DNA of 64,000 nucleotides from assembly GCF_910583865.1 (NCBI RefSeq), contig NZ_CAJTYX010000011.1:8358-72357 (forward strand). Direction: 5' to 3'. Below, piece by piece: positions 1-8,305 of this stretch. A model generated the notes under the pieces. It had not been told where the DNA came from. It made no database searches and saw only the letters and a program-made list of their open reading frames with translations. The position numbers and the translations under genes are program-made. The first letter of the stretch is position 1. Each line of letters begins with the position of its first letter. This DNA comes from an uncultured Muribaculum sp. (GTDB lineage Bacteria > Bacteroidota > Bacteroidia > Bacteroidales > Muribaculaceae).

Positions 1-503
1 ACGTCGGGGTCGAGCGGTGTGCGTATAAGCTGGTCGTCGAGGTCGGCCAGGCCGTCGAACGGGTCGATCAGTTCGCCGAATTCATCGGCATTCACGCATA
101 TGGCCATCGCGTTGATGGTGAAATCGCGTCGGGAAAGGTCGTCATCGAGTGTGCCGTCCTCCACCACCGGCTTGCGGCTGTCGTGGGAGTATGATTCACG
201 GCGAGCGCCTACGAATTCGAGTTCGAGGTCGTGGCGTTTCACCTGTGCGGTTCCGAAATTTCGGAACACATGCGCCTGGCATCCGCCTCCGAATGCGGCA
301 GCCACGGCTTCGGCCACTTCTATCCCGCTCCCTACGGTGACGAAATCGATATCCTTGGAGTGGCGGTGGAGGAATATGTCGCGCACGTATCCGCCCACCA
401 CATAGCATGGACGGGACATGGAGTCGGCGACCGTTCCGACATTATGAAATACGGGGAGGTCGATTTTATCGGCAAGATTCATTGTCGGTATTACTTTTTT
501 CAT
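1..503 (-). CDS. cca: CCA-adding tRNA nucleotidyltransferase (3' end cut by window)
   Basis: Adds or repairs the 3' CCA of tRNAs in the cytoplasm. Reading the minus strand from an ATG at 503 gives about 167 residues running off the window edge, so only the N-terminal nucleotidyltransferase head is present. Visible motifs are GGYVRD near residue 37, the metal-binding pair in KDIDF (Asp51 and Asp53) and RRDFTINAMA near residue 125, the signature of the class II poly(A) polymerase/CCA family. A second ATG at 482 (MNLADK) fits the usual family start about as well, so the start is uncertain by seven codons. The MITE-like element lies only about 20 bp upstream and may have replaced or altered its native promoter. 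A true poly(A) polymerase cannot be fully excluded from the N-terminus alone. Confidence 0.9.
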   Translation of the reverse strand, partial: MKKVIPTMNLADKIDLPVFHNVGTVADSMSRPCYVVGGYVRDIFLHRHSKDIDFVTVGSGIEVAEAVAAAFGGGCQAHVFRNFGTAQVKRHDLELEFVGARRESYSHDSRKPVVEDGTLDDDLSRRDFTINAMAICVNADEFGELIDPFDGLADLDDQLIRTPLDPD

Positions 504-524
504 AACAGGCTGAATAAACAGGGT

Positions 525-909
525 TTAGAGGGTGTTTCATAACAGAGGTTAAATACCGGGCTGTCGGATTTTTAAGGAAATTACATTTAAGTCGAAGGAG
601 CATAGTGGGATATGTGACTGAGACGCGAATGCAATTTCACAAAAATCCGGCAGCAGTAAAGTGACTTCTGCTGCTGATAGCTTCATCCTGTTAAAACTCA
701 AGTTCATATCATGTCAGTTATGTTATAATTGCTTATTCCCTTGGATTCGCATCTTTGGATGTCTTTCACCTTTTGATTCAGTCTTTCTCGACAAGCTCGA
801 AAGCGCTTCGCGATAACACATAGCCCGCTATGCTCCTGAATCCGCAAGGCGAAATCCATCGCAAATCTGCGAACCCGGAATTTAACTTCTGTTATGAAAC
901 ACCCTCTTA
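525..909. mobile_element. MITE-like foldback element with TTA target duplication
   Basis: A gene-free element spans 528-906 (379 bp). Its ends are inverted copies: GAGGGTGTTTCATAACAG at the left end reappears reverse-complemented at the right end, and similarity continues for about 34 bp with few mismatches. A direct TTA flanks both sides (525-527 and 907-909), as expected for a 3-bp target duplication. A second motif, GGAGCATAGnGGGnTATGTG, lies about 70 bp inside each end in opposite orientation, so the element is symmetrical over much of its length. An internal inverted pair (about 562-590 and 628-652) and a small GCAGCAG/CTGCTGC hairpin near 651-674 add structure. It has no transposase ORF, so mobilisation in trans is inferred. 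The 3-bp TNA-type duplication is compatible with an IS5/IS1031-type parent, but the parent is not in the window. Confidence 0.75.
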
Positions 910-923
910 ATCAGCCGGGGTTT

Positions 924-2105
924 CTATTCGAGATTTATAATCTGTTCGGGGGCGCATGTTATGCGCTCGAGTCCGCCGGCTGTGACGACGTAGGTGTTCT
1001 CTATGCCTACGGCCCCTACACCCGGGACTACGAATTTAGGTTCGAGGGCTATCACGTTGTGCTCTTTCAGCACGTCGCGGCTGCGTGGCGCTATCACGGG
1101 CAGCTCGTTGATCTCGATTCCTACGCCATGGCCGATGAATCCGGCCTTTTGCGTGTAGCCCATGAAATGACGCTCCAGCCCGGCCTCTTTCACGATGCGC
1201 ATGGCTGTGTCGTATAGGTCCGATGCCTTCGCCCCGGGCACTCCCACCTTTTCGAGCTCCCGGCATATGTCGATCGAGCACTGATGGGCACGCACGGCCT
1301 CCCCGGCAAGCTGCCCGAGAGAGAATACGCGTGTCATGTCGGTCATGTAGCCGGTGAAATTGCCGTTTGCATCGACCATTACGGCATCGCCGGGCTTTAT
1401 GACGGATCCGTCGGCACCTACAGGTATCGACGGGTCGAGTCCGGCCCCGCCCATGGCGAAATCGTAGGGTGTGGGGTTGTCGGCGTTGTTTCCGGCAAGG
1501 ACATTGGCCATGAACAGCTCCATCGAGTCGCCCGCTATGCGGAACTGGCCGAGGCATCCTTCGAGTCGCGACACGCGCTCGATCTCGATCTGCAGCTCTA
1601 TGTCGCTCATGCCGGTGCGGTAGAGGTGGGGTATGCGGCTGTAGACCATGGCATGTTTAATGCCGGAGCGGCGCAGCAGATGCAGCTCGAAATCGGTCTT
1701 TACGGCACGTGCGGAGCGCATTATAGCCGAAGCGTCGGCAATGGCGGCGTCGGGAAAAACTGCTTTCAGGCGTTCTATGGCGAGATATGTCGCTCCCCCC
1801 AGTTCCAGTCCGATCCCGGCGGGGAGTGGATAACCGCGCCGGGCCAGTTCGCCGGGTATCAGTTCCGGTTTGTGGATGTGGCACACGTTGTCGCCTCTGA
1901 CGTTTTCGGGGCGGCGCACGAAATATAGCGGCTCTCCTTCGCGGGGGATGTAGACCCATCCGCTCACGACACGTCCGAGGGTGTAGAATATGTTGGCGTT
2001 GCCGGTGAGAAGGAGCGCGTCGACCGACCGCTCCATCATCAGGGACCGGATTGCGGCGATACGCCGTGAAATCTCTTCAATTGGGGTAAGAGCATGCAAA
2101 TCCAT
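924..2105 (-). CDS. M24-family aminopeptidase/dipeptidase (Xaa-Pro type)
   Basis: Predicted cytoplasmic metallopeptidase of the creatinase/prolidase fold, cleaving peptides next to proline. The 393-residue protein has an N-terminal creatinase-like domain (about residues 10-145) and a C-terminal pita-bread domain. The five metal ligands are visible: Asp in VMVDANG and in MTDMTR, His in GHGVGIE, Glu in ALEPK and Glu in GIENTY. The start at 2105 (MDLHALTP) was chosen because family similarity begins there; the open frame continues upstream to 2507 but overlaps gldH out of frame and is basic, Arg/His-rich noise. gldH ends 47 bp upstream, so the gene is probably the last in the rny-ricT-gldH transcription unit. 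Exact specificity (PepP or PepQ-like) cannot be set by eye. Confidence 0.88.
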   Translation of the reverse strand: MDLHALTPIEEISRRIAAIRSLMMERSVDALLLTGNANIFYTLGRVVSGWVYIPREGEPLYFVRRPENVRGDNVCHIHKPELIPGELARRGYPLPAGIGLELGGATYLAIERLKAVFPDAAIADASAIMRSARAVKTDFELHLLRRSGIKHAMVYSRIPHLYRTGMSDIELQIEIERVSRLEGCLGQFRIAGDSMELFMANVLAGNNADNPTPYDFAMGGAGLDPSIPVGADGSVIKPGDAVMVDANGNFTGYMTDMTRVFSLGQLAGEAVRAHQCSIDICRELEKVGVPGAKASDLYDTAMRIVKEAGLERHFMGYTQKAGFIGHGVGIEINELPVIAPRSRDVLKEHNVIALEPKFVVPGVGAVGIENTYVVTAGGLERITCAPEQIINLE

Positions 2106-2152
2106 AGGCTTGAAGTTGGTATGTCTATGCCGGCATGGGGCATATGGCTTAA

Positions 2153-2620
2153 TTAAGGAACGAGCATTATGCCTAAATGTTCGATATTCCGGATAGTGTC
2201 GACCCTCATTATGTGGCGTATGGTGATCGGAGATCCTGCGGTGACGGCCACTTGCGGGGGGATTGTGTCGGCAAACTGGAAGGAAGCGCCTACGCCGTGT
2301 CCCTTCCAACGTCCGTACATGTCGGCAAGGACGCAGTTGACAGTGTCGCGCATCACGCGTCCGTCCGGGGCGGTGTGGGTCACTTCGAGCCATATGTTGG
2401 AATATGGGTAGCTGTTGTTGTGGCGCAGGGCCACGACGAGATGTCCTGCGGCTATCGAGTCGGACATGTAGCGCGGAGTGAGACTGATGGTGTCGCCGTA
2501 GGCCCATCCTTGAGCCGGTAGCGTGGCGAAGTCGCAGAATGCCGAGTCAATGCCGCCACAAGCCCATAGGGAGAGCATTGTGGCGGCATTGATTATGTGT
2601 AGAAGTATGCGTCGTCTCAT
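2153..2620 (-). CDS. gldH: gliding motility lipoprotein GldH
   Basis: A 155-residue lipoprotein. The signal peptide ends in a lipobox at LWAC (Cys near residue 21). The conserved GldH core is clear: LRHNNSYPYSNIWL, a DT pair, LADMYGRWKGHGVG and a late IRHIMR segment. GldH was defined in Flavobacterium gliding, but homologues occur in non-gliding Bacteroidales, where they are associated with the envelope and the type IX secretion lineage. It starts 15 bp after ricT, so the two are probably cotranscribed; gldH next to ricT is a common Bacteroidetes arrangement. Confidence 0.85.
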   Translation of the reverse strand: MRRRILLHIINAATMLSLWACGGIDSAFCDFATLPAQGWAYGDTISLTPRYMSDSIAAGHLVVALRHNNSYPYSNIWLEVTHTAPDGRVMRDTVNCVLADMYGRWKGHGVGASFQFADTIPPQVAVTAGSPITIRHIMRVDTIRNIEHLGIMLVP

Positions 2621-2635
2621 GTCGGCACGTAAAGG

Positions 2636-4129
2636 TTACTCCGGTTTCGGTTTCTGCTGTTGCGCGGGCTGTTTAGGCTGCTGCTGTGCGGTCTGTTTGG
2701 GTTGCTGGGGCTGCTGTTGTTTTTGTTGCCGTGGCTTTTGTTGCCCTGCGGACTGTTTCTGCTGTTGCTGCGGCTTGTTGCCCTGTGGACGTTTGTCGCC
2801 TTTGTCTCGGCGCTGGTTCTTGTTGGCGTTGTTGCCGGCGTTGTTGTTAGCGGCGTTTCCGCCATCCTTGCCGTTGTCGCGGGGTTTGGGCTGCGCGTCC
2901 TTCTGCTGTTGCTGCGGCTTCTTCTTTTTCTTCTTCTTGGCCTTGTCGAAGCGGGTAAGGCTGTCCTGGCCGACAAGTTCGACGAATTCCTTTTTTTGCT
3001 TGGGCTTCTCCATTCCCTCGGGGATGAGGCTCAGCGGCTTCTCTCCGGCCTTGTTGAGGGCTATGACCTCGAACGCGCGTTTTGCCGGGATGGTCACCAG
3101 GTTGGCTGCCATCTGCTTGTCGGTGGAATACGTTATCTCGCGCTTGAATATGTCGGTCTTGAAGTGGAAGTAGGTGTTGTCGGCGGTCTCAAGCCGAATG
3201 TCCTTGGAGGGCATCTGCCTTACGCTTTCCACATATGTGTCGATCTCGAAGTTGAGGCAGCATTTCAGTTTGGCGCACTGTCCGGCGAGCTTCTGCGGAT
3301 TGAGCGAGATGTCCTGGAAGCGTGCGGCGCTGGTGGCTACGCTTACGAAGTTGGTCATCCATGTCGAGCAGCATAGAGGACGACCGCAGGGGCCTATGCC
3401 TCCGATGCGTCCGGCTTCCTGCCGCGCGCCGATCTGTTTCATCTCGATACGCACGTGGAACGCCTCTGCGAGCACCTTTATGAGCTTGCGGAAGTCGACA
3501 CGTTCGTCGGCGATGTAGTAGAAGATGGCCTTGTTGCCGTCGCCCTGATACTCGACGTCGCCGATCTTCATGTTGAGATTGAGGTCCTCGGCGATTTTGC
3601 GTGCCTTGATCATGGTCTCGTTCTCGCGGGCTTTCGCCTCCTCATACTTTTCGATGTCGGCGGGTTTGGCCTTTCGGAATATGCGCTTGATCTCGGCATC
3701 GCGTTTTACTCCGGCTTTCTTCATCTGTATGGCCACGAGAGTGCCGGTGAGGGTCACCTCGCCGATGTCGTGTCCCGGTGAGGCCTCTACGGCCACGATG
3801 TCGCCTTTGGCTATGTCGAGTCCGGTTGTGTTGCGGAAGTATCCTTTGCGGGTGTTCTTGAACTGTACTTCCACTATGTCGAAGTCTGCAAACCCTCCGG
3901 GGATGTCGTCGAGCCAATTGTGGCAATGCAGTTTGCCACGGGGCGCCTCCCGGCAAGCGTCGCAACGACGAGACACGGCCTCACACCTTGGGATGTCGGG
4001 CCTTTCGTCATCTTCATCTTCCGCCTTCTCGCCGGGCGCGGCCGGAGGAACCGGTACGGCGGGTGTCGCCGTGGCTTCCTCTTCTGCCGGGATAGCGGCG
4101 GAATCCATGTCTTTGTCGGTTGTACTCAT
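2636..4129 (-). CDS. ricT: RicT/YaaT-like PSP1-domain protein with Q/K-rich tail
   Basis: A 497-residue cytoplasmic protein of the PSP1 family. In Bacillus, RicT (YaaT) joins the Fe-S-containing Ric complex that steers RNase Y cleavage. Residues 1-45 are acidic and Pro/Ala-rich. A cysteine cluster (CEAVSRRCDAC, then LHCHNW) follows at about 49-70, the PSP1 core starts near 85, and the conserved IGPCGRPLCCSTW lies near 245. From about residue 370 the protein becomes a Lys/Gln/Asn/Pro-rich low-complexity tail of roughly 120 residues, far longer than in Bacillus homologues. Its ATG overlaps the rny stop by one base (TAATG), giving translational coupling. An RNase Y accessory role is inferred from family and coupling. 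Confidence 0.88.
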   Translation of the reverse strand: MSTTDKDMDSAAIPAEEEATATPAVPVPPAAPGEKAEDEDDERPDIPRCEAVSRRCDACREAPRGKLHCHNWLDDIPGGFADFDIVEVQFKNTRKGYFRNTTGLDIAKGDIVAVEASPGHDIGEVTLTGTLVAIQMKKAGVKRDAEIKRIFRKAKPADIEKYEEAKARENETMIKARKIAEDLNLNMKIGDVEYQGDGNKAIFYYIADERVDFRKLIKVLAEAFHVRIEMKQIGARQEAGRIGGIGPCGRPLCCSTWMTNFVSVATSAARFQDISLNPQKLAGQCAKLKCCLNFEIDTYVESVRQMPSKDIRLETADNTYFHFKTDIFKREITYSTDKQMAANLVTIPAKRAFEVIALNKAGEKPLSLIPEGMEKPKQKKEFVELVGQDSLTRFDKAKKKKKKKPQQQQKDAQPKPRDNGKDGGNAANNNAGNNANKNQRRDKGDKRPQGNKPQQQQKQSAGQQKPRQQKQQQPQQPKQTAQQQPKQPAQQQKPKPE

Positions 4130-5673
4130 TATTTTGCAAAGCTTACCGAGCGGGTCTCACGGATTACGGTAATCTTGACCTGTCCGGGATATGTCATTTC
4201 GGTCTGTATGCGCTTGGCGATTTCGGCAGAGAGCTTTTCTGTCTCGGCGTCGTCGATCTTGTCGGCGCCGACAATCACACGAAGCTCGCGTCCGGCCTGT
4301 ATGGCGTAGGTCTTGATAACGCCGGGGTAGGACATGGCAAGCTGTTCGAGGTCGTTGAGTCGCTTGATGTATGCCTCCACGATCTCGCGTCGTGCGCCGG
4401 GGCGTGCGCCGGATATAGCGTCGCACACCTGCACGATGGGAGCGAGTAGCGACTGCTGCTCGATTTCGTCGTGGTGGGCGCCGATGGCGTTGCATATCTC
4501 GGGCTTTTCCTTGTACTTTTCAGCGAGCTTCATGCCGAGGAGTGCGTGGGGCAGCTCCGGCTCTTCGTCAGGCACCTTGCCTATGTCGTGGAGCAGGCCG
4601 GCGCGGCGTGCTTTCTTTGGGTTGAGTCCAAGTTCGGATGCCATGATGGCGCAGAGGTTTGCCGTCTCGCGTGAATGCTGGAGCAGGTTCTGTCCGTAGC
4701 TCGAACGGTACTTCATCTTGCCTACGAGTCGGATGAGGTCGGGATGCAGGCCGTGTATTCCGAGGTCGATGGCCGTGCGCTTGCCGGTCTCCACGATTTC
4801 CTCCTCGATCTGGTGGCGCACCTTGGTCACCACTTCTTCGATGCGGGCGGGATGTATGCGTCCGTCGGCCACGAGCTGATGGAGCGCCAGGCGCGCTATC
4901 TCACGTCGCACGGGGTCGAAGCCTGAGAGCACGATGGCCTCGGGGGTGTCGTCGACGATGATCTCGATGCCTGTTGCGGCCTCAAGTGCGCGGATGTTGC
5001 GGCCTTCGCGACCGATGATGCGCCCCTTTATCTCGTCGGAATCGATGTGGAACACCGTGACAGAGTTTTCGATGGCGGTCTCGGTGGCCACCCGCTGTAT
5101 CGATTGTACGACTATGCGTTTCGCTTCCTTGTTGGCAGTGAGTTTCGCCTCGTCCATGATGTCGTTGATGTAGCTCTGCGCGGCAGTCTTGGCTTCGTCG
5201 CGGAGCGACTCTATGAGTTTTTCCTTGGCTTCCTCTGCGGATAGTCCGGAGATGTGTTCCAGGGTGTCCTGGGCGGTGCGTGTGAGCTTGTCGAGTTCTG
5301 TGCGCTGGCTTTCGAGCACTGCGGCCTGAGCTTCAAGGTTGGCCTTGAACGTGTCGTTCTCATTGCGGCGCCGGGCTATCTCGCCCTGCTGCTGGTTGAG
5401 CTGCATCTCGCGCTGCTTCAGGCGGGCTTCGTTCTGCTGCACCTTCGACATGCGCTGGTTGGCAGCCTTGTCGGCCTCGGCCTTTATCTGAAGTTCTTCC
5501 TCGCGTGCCTTGAGGAGCTTTTCCTGCATGAGCATCTCAGCCTCCTTGTGCGCTTCTTCGATGATTGTCTTTGCCTTGCTTTTAGCCGAGGAGCGCTGTA
5601 TGGCGATCATTACGGCTACGCCTATTATGAATGCGACTACTCCGCATACAAGCCCTAAAACGAGTGGGTCCAT
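4129..5673 (-). CDS. rny: ribonuclease Y
   Basis: Membrane-anchored endoribonuclease that initiates mRNA decay. The 514-residue protein shows the full family layout: an N-terminal transmembrane helix (about 5-23), a long charged coiled coil (about 25-150), a KH RNA-binding domain with GREGRNIRALEAATG near 225 and an HD catalytic domain with LLHDIGKVPD near 355. Length matches the usual 510-520 residues. The start sits 33 bp after the T-run that closes the upstream structured RNA candidate. The stop codon overlaps the ricT start. The upstream transcription unit contains zapA. Confidence 0.96.
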   Translation of the reverse strand: MDPLVLGLVCGVVAFIIGVAVMIAIQRSSAKSKAKTIIEEAHKEAEMLMQEKLLKAREEELQIKAEADKAANQRMSKVQQNEARLKQREMQLNQQQGEIARRRNENDTFKANLEAQAAVLESQRTELDKLTRTAQDTLEHISGLSAEEAKEKLIESLRDEAKTAAQSYINDIMDEAKLTANKEAKRIVVQSIQRVATETAIENSVTVFHIDSDEIKGRIIGREGRNIRALEAATGIEIIVDDTPEAIVLSGFDPVRREIARLALHQLVADGRIHPARIEEVVTKVRHQIEEEIVETGKRTAIDLGIHGLHPDLIRLVGKMKYRSSYGQNLLQHSRETANLCAIMASELGLNPKKARRAGLLHDIGKVPDEEPELPHALLGMKLAEKYKEKPEICNAIGAHHDEIEQQSLLAPIVQVCDAISGARPGARREIVEAYIKRLNDLEQLAMSYPGVIKTYAIQAGRELRVIVGADKIDDAETEKLSAEIAKRIQTEMTYPGQVKITVIRETRSVSFAK

Positions 5674-5705
5674 GATATGGTTAATTTTTTAATTAATAAT
5701 TGGTT

Positions 5706-5961
5706 ATAAAAAACAGCAAGCACCATCGCATACATAGACGCGGGGAGCGCGGCTGCCGGATGTCTACGGAGCCGTTTTCCGCACGGGAGTGTAAGGCGTG
5801 GTGCTGGCATGTGGTCAACTCTCTCTCGGGTCGGCCGGGAAATGTGACAGGCTTTCTCATGAAAGGCAATCAGATCAATTTCCAAAAGGGATATCCGGAG
5901 CCTGTGGGATGAATGCGCGAATGGGGGGTGTGCGTTCGAGCTTTCGTGGCCTGGGCCTGAA
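5706..5961 (-). ncRNA. structured intergenic RNA candidate between zapA and rny (6S-like position)
   Basis: The 288-bp gap between zapA and rny has no credible ORF. On the minus strand, AGCACCACGC (around 5790) can pair with GCGATGGTGCT (around 5725), enclosing a smaller stem closed by TAGAC/GTCTA, and the structure ends in a run of six T residues at about 5707-5712. That is the shape of a structured RNA with an intrinsic terminator. In many bacteria the 6S RNA gene (ssrS) lies beside zapA, so a 6S-like RNA is a reasonable guess from position. The 5' end is not defined, no promoter box was found inside the gap, and a simple terminator or rny leader is the alternative. Confidence 0.4.
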
Positions 5962-6258
5962 TCATTTTATGTCGAGAAGTATCTTGTCGAGGCTCTCCTC
6001 GAATTCCGCGAGACGGCGTTCGGCCTCCTCGTTCTTGCGATACTCCTGTATGTAAAGTCTGGCGAAGTATATTGCCGTCATGGCAAGCACGTCGGAGTCG
6101 GACTGGTCTGCGGCCTTGTCGTTCATCCATTTGGCCCATACGTGGTTTACGTAGTATTCGGCCTGTCGTACCTCTTCTTCTTCTTCACCAAGCGACACAG
6201 CCATGCGCAACGGGCGCTGGTTTGCCACTTTTATTGTAATATTCAGTTTGTCTCTCAT
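5962..6258 (-). CDS. zapA: cell division protein ZapA
   Basis: A 98-residue cytoplasmic protein that promotes FtsZ protofilament bundling at the Z-ring. It has the ZapA pattern: a short N-terminal beta segment (LNITIKVANQRPLRMAV), the central amphipathic region beginning VRQAEYYVN, then a C-terminal coiled coil rich in Glu, Arg and Leu. The upstream coiled-coil gene ends 4 bp before its ATG, so the two are almost certainly translated from one message. Confidence 0.88.
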   Translation of the reverse strand: MRDKLNITIKVANQRPLRMAVSLGEEEEEVRQAEYYVNHVWAKWMNDKAADQSDSDVLAMTAIYFARLYIQEYRKNEEAERRLAEFEESLDKILLDIK

Positions 6259-6262
6259 TGCA

Positions 6263-6556
6263 TCAATCGGATAAATCGGCGATGCACTTATCGATTTCCC
6301 GCACCAATCTGGATATCACGGCACGGCTACGTTCGGCATCGGCTCGCGAAGGTATGGCCGTGGTGACCACAGTGAGATAGTCGATCTGCCGTGTGAGCGT
6401 CTCTACGCTGAGACGCAACTCGTCGACAGTGGCCTGAAGCTCCGCGATACGTGCGTCGGCAGCCTTCTTTTCGCTCAAGAGGGCATGGTAGCGGTCGGTA
6501 AGGCCCTGGGCCTTACGGGCTACTCGCTGAAGCCTCTCATGCAAATCGGTTGCCAT
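6263..6556 (-). CDS. small coiled-coil protein, ZapB-like position
   Basis: A 97-residue protein with no recognised catalytic motif. Heptad-like spacing of Leu, Ile and Val between about residues 5 and 70 (ARIAELQATVDELRLSVETL) predicts a coiled coil. It is the first gene of the unit leading to zapA, with a promoter -7 box just upstream. Short coiled-coil genes next to zapA are common in Bacteroidetes; a role as a ZapA partner in cell division is inference from position and structure only. Confidence 0.7.
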   Translation of the reverse strand: MATDLHERLQRVARKAQGLTDRYHALLSEKKAADARIAELQATVDELRLSVETLTRQIDYLTVVTTAIPSRADAERSRAVISRLVREIDKCIADLSD

Positions 6557-6572
6557 TTAATCCAAATTTCCA

Positions 6573-6580
6573 CAAATTTA
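6573..6580 (-). promoter_or_regulatory. promoter -7 box for the zapA unit
   Basis: TAAATTTG on the minus strand matches the Bacteroidetes -7 consensus TAnnTTTG and ends 16 bp before the start codon at 6556. No clean TTTG is seen at the expected upstream distance, so only the -7 element is supported. Confidence 0.5.
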
Positions 6581-6657
6581 CAATAAAAATCCGAAATGCA
6601 ATGTGGAATGCCGTAAAAAATCTGAAACGCAGATTCCACAGACATGGAAATCTGAAA

Positions 6658-8070
6658 TTATAGGATGGGACTAAGCAGCCTCACCATCGATTCTTTGGCT
6701 TTCTGCATGCGCGGGCGCTTCTGCCATGTGCCAGGATTGATGCGTTCGGCGGAGGCCATGTCGTCGAGGAATATCCGGGTCATCTCGGCGTTGATCTCGG
6801 GGGAGTAGATCATCACGTTGCTCTCGAAATTGTGCTCGAAGCTGCGGAAGTCGAAGTTGGCTGAGCCTACCGAGACGAATTCGTCATCGACGATCACCGT
6901 CTTGGCATGCAGCATGCCGGCGTTGTAGAGGTACACCTTTGCCCCGGACCTCAGGCATTCCTGTACGTAGGAGAATGACGCGTAGGTCAGGACGGTGGAG
7001 TCGCTTTTCGCCGGAATCATTATGCGGACGTCGACCTTTGCCAGGGCTACGGCCTGGAGGGCGCGCAGGAGCGAGTCGGTGGGTAGGAAGTAGGGTGTCT
7101 GGATGTAGACGCGGCGGCGTGCGTTGGCTATTGCCTTGTGGAACAGCATGGCTATGTTGCTCCAATGGCTTGTCGGGCCGGAGGTGATCAGCTGGATGCC
7201 TGCGCCGGGATTGTGCTCCAGACGTGTGGCGGGGGCGTCGAGTATGAGCGGCTGCCCCATGAACGACCAGTCGACTGCCACGGCATACTGCAATGCCCCG
7301 ACTGCCGGTCCTTCGACGCGGAGGTGTGTGTCGCGCCAGATTCCGGTGCCCGTACCTTCGATGTAGCGGTCGGCGATGTTCATGCCTCCGACGTAGCCGA
7401 TGCGTCCGTCGATAACGGCGAGCTTTCGGTGGTTGCGCCAGTTGACGCGTGTGGCGAAATGCGGGAATGTGACCCTGAAGAAGGGGTGTACTTCCACGCC
7501 GGCTTCCTGCATGCGGCGGAAGAACCGCCGCGGTGTGTTGAGGGATCCGATGTGGTCGTAGATGAGGCGCACCTTTACTCCTTCGCGGGCTTTTTGCATC
7601 AGGGCTTCGGCGACGCGGGTGCCTATCTTGTCGTCTTTCACGATGTAGTACTCCATGAGCACGTAGTCGCGTGCTGATTCGATGTCGGCGAGCATGGCGT
7701 CGAACTTGGTGCGTCCGTCGGTGAATATGTCGATATGGTTGCCCGGATAGTAGATGGCTCCCTGGAGGGTCTGTGCCATGCGTATCTGCTGCTGGCTTTC
7801 GGGAGTGAGAGGGAGCGACGGGATGCTGACCGGTGGGTAGGACTCCTGGCGGCGCAGCCTGCGGCGGTTGCGCCGGGTGATCATACGAGTGTTTTTCAGG
7901 GAACGCCCGAAGAATATGTACAGCACCACTCCGAACACGGGCACCATGAGAAGCACCGTGATCCACGCCAGCGATTTGACGGGATTGCGGTTTTCCGACA
8001 GCACTACGGCCACAAGGCTGACTATCGTGCCGACGTAGGCTGCTAAGAGTACGATGTAGTACCAGGCCAT
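6658..8070 (-). CDS. cls: cardiolipin synthase
   Basis: Inner-membrane phospholipase D-superfamily enzyme that makes cardiolipin from phosphatidylglycerol. The 470-residue protein has two N-terminal membrane helices (about 4-26 and 33-53) and two HKD catalytic motifs: HRKLAVIDGRIGYVGGMN near residue 215 and LHAKTVIVDDEFVSVGSANF near 385. The length is typical of the ClsA/ClsB class. It stands alone on the minus strand; the upstream gap holds a repeat array and the terminator of the ribosomal operon. No promoter box was recognised. Confidence 0.95.
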   Translation of the reverse strand: MAWYYIVLLAAYVGTIVSLVAVVLSENRNPVKSLAWITVLLMVPVFGVVLYIFFGRSLKNTRMITRRNRRRLRRQESYPPVSIPSLPLTPESQQQIRMAQTLQGAIYYPGNHIDIFTDGRTKFDAMLADIESARDYVLMEYYIVKDDKIGTRVAEALMQKAREGVKVRLIYDHIGSLNTPRRFFRRMQEAGVEVHPFFRVTFPHFATRVNWRNHRKLAVIDGRIGYVGGMNIADRYIEGTGTGIWRDTHLRVEGPAVGALQYAVAVDWSFMGQPLILDAPATRLEHNPGAGIQLITSGPTSHWSNIAMLFHKAIANARRRVYIQTPYFLPTDSLLRALQAVALAKVDVRIMIPAKSDSTVLTYASFSYVQECLRSGAKVYLYNAGMLHAKTVIVDDEFVSVGSANFDFRSFEHNFESNVMIYSPEINAEMTRIFLDDMASAERINPGTWQKRPRMQKAKESMVRLLSPIL

Positions 8071-8212
8071 GGTTGGATGGATGCTGTGTCAGGGTCAGTT
8101 CGGTTCCGGGGCACAAGGTAGCGAATTTTGAGGATAGGAGGCGCGATGTGTGTGTTAAAAAATGTGTAAGATGGTGGTGGCCTATCTACCGGACTTGGAA
8201 AAGGGTGTGTCG

Positions 8213-8290
8213 GACAGGTCAGACAGGACTGACGGGTCTGACAGGTCTGACAGGTCGGAGACGTGTGGGTAAGACAGGTCGGACAGGGCT
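8213..8290. repeat. 9-bp tandem array GACnGGTCn (seven units)
   Basis: Five consecutive 9-bp units at 8213-8257 follow GAC-A/G-GG-T/A-C-N, then after a 15-bp break two more units lie at 8273-8290. Each unit carries the short palindrome-like core GACnnGTC. The period is a multiple of three, so one reading frame encodes Thr-Gly-Leu/Gln repeats, but no gene start or homology supports coding. The array lies in the 307-bp gap between cls and rplI, 16 bp past the terminator hairpin in the direction of transcription. The rest of the gap shows nothing I recognise. Confidence 0.8.
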
Positions 8291-8305
8291 GGTTTATTCC
8301 AGTAT

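Noticed and set aside
894..1217. Small plus-strand ORF starting in the MITE right end
   Set aside because: It is antisense to the M24 peptidase and begins inside the terminal repeat.
2523..3173. Cysteine-rich plus-strand ORF
   Set aside because: It is the antisense reading of the Gln/Lys-rich tail of RicT; the Cys runs arise from the CAG-rich repeat.
6884..8116. 410-codon minus-strand ORF in another frame of cls
   Set aside because: Composition is Arg/His/Pro-rich noise; the cls frame has both HKD motifs.
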